Positions 17,443 to 19,473 of a stretch of DNA of 19,473 nt are shown here, one piece after another. The notes beneath the pieces were generated by a model, which was given only the letters and a program-made list of their open reading frames with translations, was not told the DNA's origin and ran no database searches. This DNA comes from Pseudomonadota bacterium (GTDB lineage: Bacteria > Pseudomonadota > Alphaproteobacteria > Rhizobiales > Devosiaceae), in assembly GCA_023433985.1 (NCBI GenBank), contig JAEYTN010000143.1, forward strand, positions 1-19,473. Direction: 5' to 3'. Position 1 is the stretch's first letter; each line of letters opens with the position of its first letter. Both the position numbers and the translations under genes were made by a program.

Positions 17443-18315
17443 TTACGGCTTGAACAGCGGCTCGGGCAGGCCCGGGACGTCGAGTTCGACTGCGAACAAG
17501 CCGCCGGCCGTGGGCTGCTCGACTTCCTCCTGCGGGGTCATGTTCTCGCGGGCGGTGGTGAGGAACAGCGTCTTGTAGTCGGGACCGCCGAAAGCCGGGC
17601 AGGAGACGCGGGTGACGCCGGGAACCTCGACCACCTTGTCGAGCTTGCCGTCGGGCGAGATGCGGATCGCCTTGCCGCCGCCCCACCGGGCATTCCAGAG
17701 AAAGCCTTCGGAATCGACCACGGAGCCGTCTGCACCGCCCGGGCCGTCCATGGAGAAGAAGTCCTCCCAATCGCCGATCGGCATGCCGGTGTCGGGGTCG
17801 AGGGGGCAGCGGACGATCATCTTCCCGGCATCGGTGAAGTAGGCCGTGCGTCCGTCGGGCGAGAAGCAGATGGAATTGGGAACGCGGACGCCCGACAGGA
17901 TCCTGGTGAGTTGCCCCTTCCGGTAGTGCCAGACGCCGCCCACACCGGCTTCGGCACGGCGGCCCATGGTGCCGATCCAGAAGCCGCCGGCGCGGTCCAC
18001 GCGGCTGTCATTAGTGCGGTTGGTGGGCACGTCTGCCTCGACCTCGATGATCGGGGTGTGGCTGTCGTCGCGGAAGTCGTACTTGACGAGGCAGCCCGAC
18101 TGCGTGACCGCCAGCGTGTGCTCGTCGATGACGCCGGCGGCGCTCACCGTGTCCTTGAAGGTGATGCGGTCGACGATGTGTCCCTGATCGTCGGCGCTCA
18201 GCAGGGTCTGGTTGAGGATGTCGAACCAGAAGATGCGGCCGAGCAGCGGGTGCCAGAACGGGCCCTCGCCCAGTTCGCAGCGGCTGTCGACGAAGAGTTC
18301 GGCCTGAAGGTTCAT
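17443..18315 (-). CDS. SMP-30/gluconolactonase family sugar lactonase
   Basis: This 290-aa protein has the six-bladed beta-propeller SMP-30 fold and should hydrolyse a sugar-acid lactone to the open acid. The metal site is visible: Glu17 in ELGEGPFWHP, Asn147 in RVPNSICFSPDG and Asp196 in GGADGSVVD, matching Glu18, Asn154 and Asp204 of human SMP-30; Asn102-Asp103 correspond to its substrate-contact pair. Neighbouring dgoA and dgoK suggest D-galactono-lactone as substrate, but specificity in this family is broad and L-arabinono- or gluconolactone remain possible. The ATG at 18315 lies in an ATGA overlap with the aldolase stop, and AGGGGA five bases upstream supports it. No signal peptide, so cytoplasmic. 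Confidence 0.9.
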   Translation of the reverse strand: MNLQAELFVDSRCELGEGPFWHPLLGRIFWFDILNQTLLSADDQGHIVDRITFKDTVSAAGVIDEHTLAVTQSGCLVKYDFRDDSHTPIIEVEADVPTNRTNDSRVDRAGGFWIGTMGRRAEAGVGGVWHYRKGQLTRILSGVRVPNSICFSPDGRTAYFTDAGKMIVRCPLDPDTGMPIGDWEDFFSMDGPGGADGSVVDSEGFLWNARWGGGKAIRISPDGKLDKVVEVPGVTRVSCPAFGGPDYKTLFLTTARENMTPQEEVEQPTAGGLFAVELDVPGLPEPLFKP

Positions 18316-18923
18316 CGCGGTTTCCCCTGATCGTACGCGGTGACGGCGGCTTTGGCCCGTTCGGCGACGTCGCTGACCGACATGCCGGGCTTGTAGATGT
18401 AGGTGCCCAGCCCGAAGCCGGCGCACCCGGCGGCGAAGTACTCGGCAAAGTTGCCGGGGTTGGCGCCGCCCACGGCGTAGAGCGGGATGGCGGGCGGGAG
18501 CACCGCCTTCATCGCCTTGATGCCCCCTGGGCCCAGCACCTCAGCCGGGAAGAATTTCAGGCCGGTGGCTCCCGAACGGATGGCCGTGAATGCGTCGGTC
18601 GGCGAGAAGACGCCGGGATATGAGCGCATGCCCCGGCTGATCGTCTCGGCAATGACGGCGGGGTTGGTGTCCGGGGAGACGACGAAGCGGCTGCCGGACG
18701 TTTCGACCCGGACGACATCTTCAACGCTCAGAACCGTGCCCGCTCCGATCAGGGCGCGACCACGGAAATCCTGGGCAGCCAAGAAGATCGACCTGGTCGC
18801 TTCGGGGGAGTTGAGCGGCACCTCGATCATTGTGATGCCAGCCGCAACCAGTGCTTCGCACACGGTGAGGGTTTCCGGTGGGGTGATGCCGCGTAGGATG
18901 GCGATGAGGTGACGGTGGTCCAT
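18312..18923 (-). CDS. dgoA: 2-dehydro-3-deoxy-6-phosphogalactonate aldolase
   Basis: This 203-aa class I aldolase of the KDPG/KDPGal family splits 2-dehydro-3-deoxy-6-phosphogalactonate into pyruvate and glyceraldehyde 3-phosphate. The Schiff-base lysine is Lys123 in GLKFFPAE, the general base Glu34 is in MIEVPLNSPEA, and ILRGI (Arg11) and GAGTV are further family blocks. The VPLNSPEA form resembles KDPGal aldolases more than KDPG aldolases (EDA), which usually read VTLRT there, and the dgoK neighbour agrees. It starts 17 bases after the dgoK stop and overlaps the lactonase start by four bases, so the three genes form one operon. Confidence 0.92.
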   Translation of the reverse strand: MDHRHLIAILRGITPPETLTVCEALVAAGITMIEVPLNSPEATRSIFLAAQDFRGRALIGAGTVLSVEDVVRVETSGSRFVVSPDTNPAVIAETISRGMRSYPGVFSPTDAFTAIRSGATGLKFFPAEVLGPGGIKAMKAVLPPAIPLYAVGGANPGNFAEYFAAGCAGFGLGTYIYKPGMSVSDVAERAKAAVTAYDQGKPR

Positions 18924-18940
18924 GTCTGTGGGTCTTCCGG

Positions 18941-19473
18941 TTATCCCTGCCGTGCGGCGTTGAGGCCGGCGAGCGTGGCGTCGGTAGCGTCGATGATGCG
19001 GGTCCTGGCGCCGAGCTTGTCGAAGGCACCCTGGTAGAGGCTGCAAAGGCCGACGCTGCCGATCAGAGGGATCTCGGCCTCGGCGATCCAGTCGCGCTGG
19101 CCGCCGATCTCGGCGCCGATGAGGAGGCCCGAGAGGAAGCCGGCGCACCAGGCGGGCGAGCGGCCGGAGAGTAGGGCGCCGGCGCGAACCTTGAACAGCG
19201 TGGCTGTGAGGCGCTGGGGTTGGTCGAGGCCCTGGGACAGGCCAGCGTCGAACCCAAGGTCACGGTCGCCCCCTTCGAGCTCGCCGTTGAGAGAATGGCG
19301 GAGCACGGAATGCGTGCGAAGGAGCTCGAAGACCTCGCCGGTCATCGCCGAGGAGAAGCGGCGGAGGGTCGGGCCCTCGAGGATCGCCCACTTGGAGTGG
19401 GTGCCGGGCATGACGGCGAGGCCGGAGAAGCCGGGGACGATAGCCGAGAGGCCGAGAAGCTGTGTCTCCTCGC
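18941..19473 (-). CDS. dgoK: 2-dehydro-3-deoxygalactonokinase (partial, 5' end outside window)
   Basis: DgoK phosphorylates 2-dehydro-3-deoxy-D-galactonate with ATP, the step just before the DgoA aldolase. The visible 177 codons are the C-terminal part of a family of about 300 aa. The open frame runs to the window edge at 19473 without a start: the upstream codons read EETQLLGLSAIVPGFSG, matching the conserved GEETQ region, and join to VMPGTHSKWA, the kinase-family phosphate-binding block, then MTGEVFELL. The Met at 19411 is therefore internal. The C-terminal ACGFLSGLL-like segment (CAGFLSGLLIGAEI) and IGSVGLCSLYQGAF are also typical. Genes further upstream on this strand may include the operon's regulator. 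Confidence 0.9.
   Translation of the reverse strand, partial: EETQLLGLSAIVPGFSGLAVMPGTHSKWAILEGPTLRRFSSAMTGEVFELLRTHSVLRHSLNGELEGGDRDLGFDAGLSQGLDQPQRLTATLFKVRAGALLSGRSPAWCAGFLSGLLIGAEIGGQRDWIAEAEIPLIGSVGLCSLYQGAFDKLGARTRIIDATDATLAGLNAARQG

Overview
The window is a high-GC, tightly packed core-genome segment from an alphaproteobacterium, most likely of the order Hyphomicrobiales; a Devosia-like genome fits, but that genus call is inference. The support is the gene order rpsB-tsf-pyrH-frr-uppS-cdsA-rseP-bamA-lpxD-fabZ-lpxA-lpxI-lpxB followed by gltA, gltX and comEC, and the use of LpxI, the alphaproteobacterial UDP-diacylglucosamine hydrolase, in place of LpxH. I see no insertion sequence, prophage, CRISPR array, tRNA or rRNA gene.

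Bases 1-4292 (+) carry translation and early envelope genes: the end of rpsB (S2), tsf (EF-Ts), pyrH (UMP kinase), frr (ribosome recycling factor), uppS (undecaprenyl-diphosphate synthase) and cdsA (CDP-diacylglycerol synthase). Strong hairpins separate rpsB from tsf and tsf from pyrH. Bases 4381-7945 (+) hold rseP (site-2 protease) and bamA (outer-membrane protein assembly). The dxr gene often found between cdsA and rseP is missing, and BamA has four POTRA domains instead of five. An intrinsic terminator sits between bamA and lpxD.

Bases 8033-12299 (+) are a compact lipid A operon (lpxD, fabZ, lpxA, lpxI, lpxB) in which every gene overlaps the next. It runs from acyl-ACP-dependent acylation of UDP-GlcNAc to the lipid A disaccharide, with FabZ adjusting 3-hydroxyacyl-ACP supply. 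lpxB overlaps the convergent gltA (citrate synthase) by 17 bp. gltX (glutamyl-tRNA synthetase) lies upstream of gltA on the minus strand and is divergent from comEC (competence-type DNA channel).

Bases 17443-19473 (-) are the end of a sugar-acid catabolic operon: a 5'-truncated dgoK kinase, a dgoA-type KDPGal aldolase and an SMP-30 family lactonase. Together they fit D-galactonolactone/D-galactonate breakdown by the De Ley-Doudoroff route. This is the only accessory-looking part of the window.

I did not find a convincing new biological system. The points worth checking are the missing dxr, the shortened BamA, substituted motifs in PyrH and LpxI, the terminator before lpxD, and the palindromes at the two convergent gene junctions.
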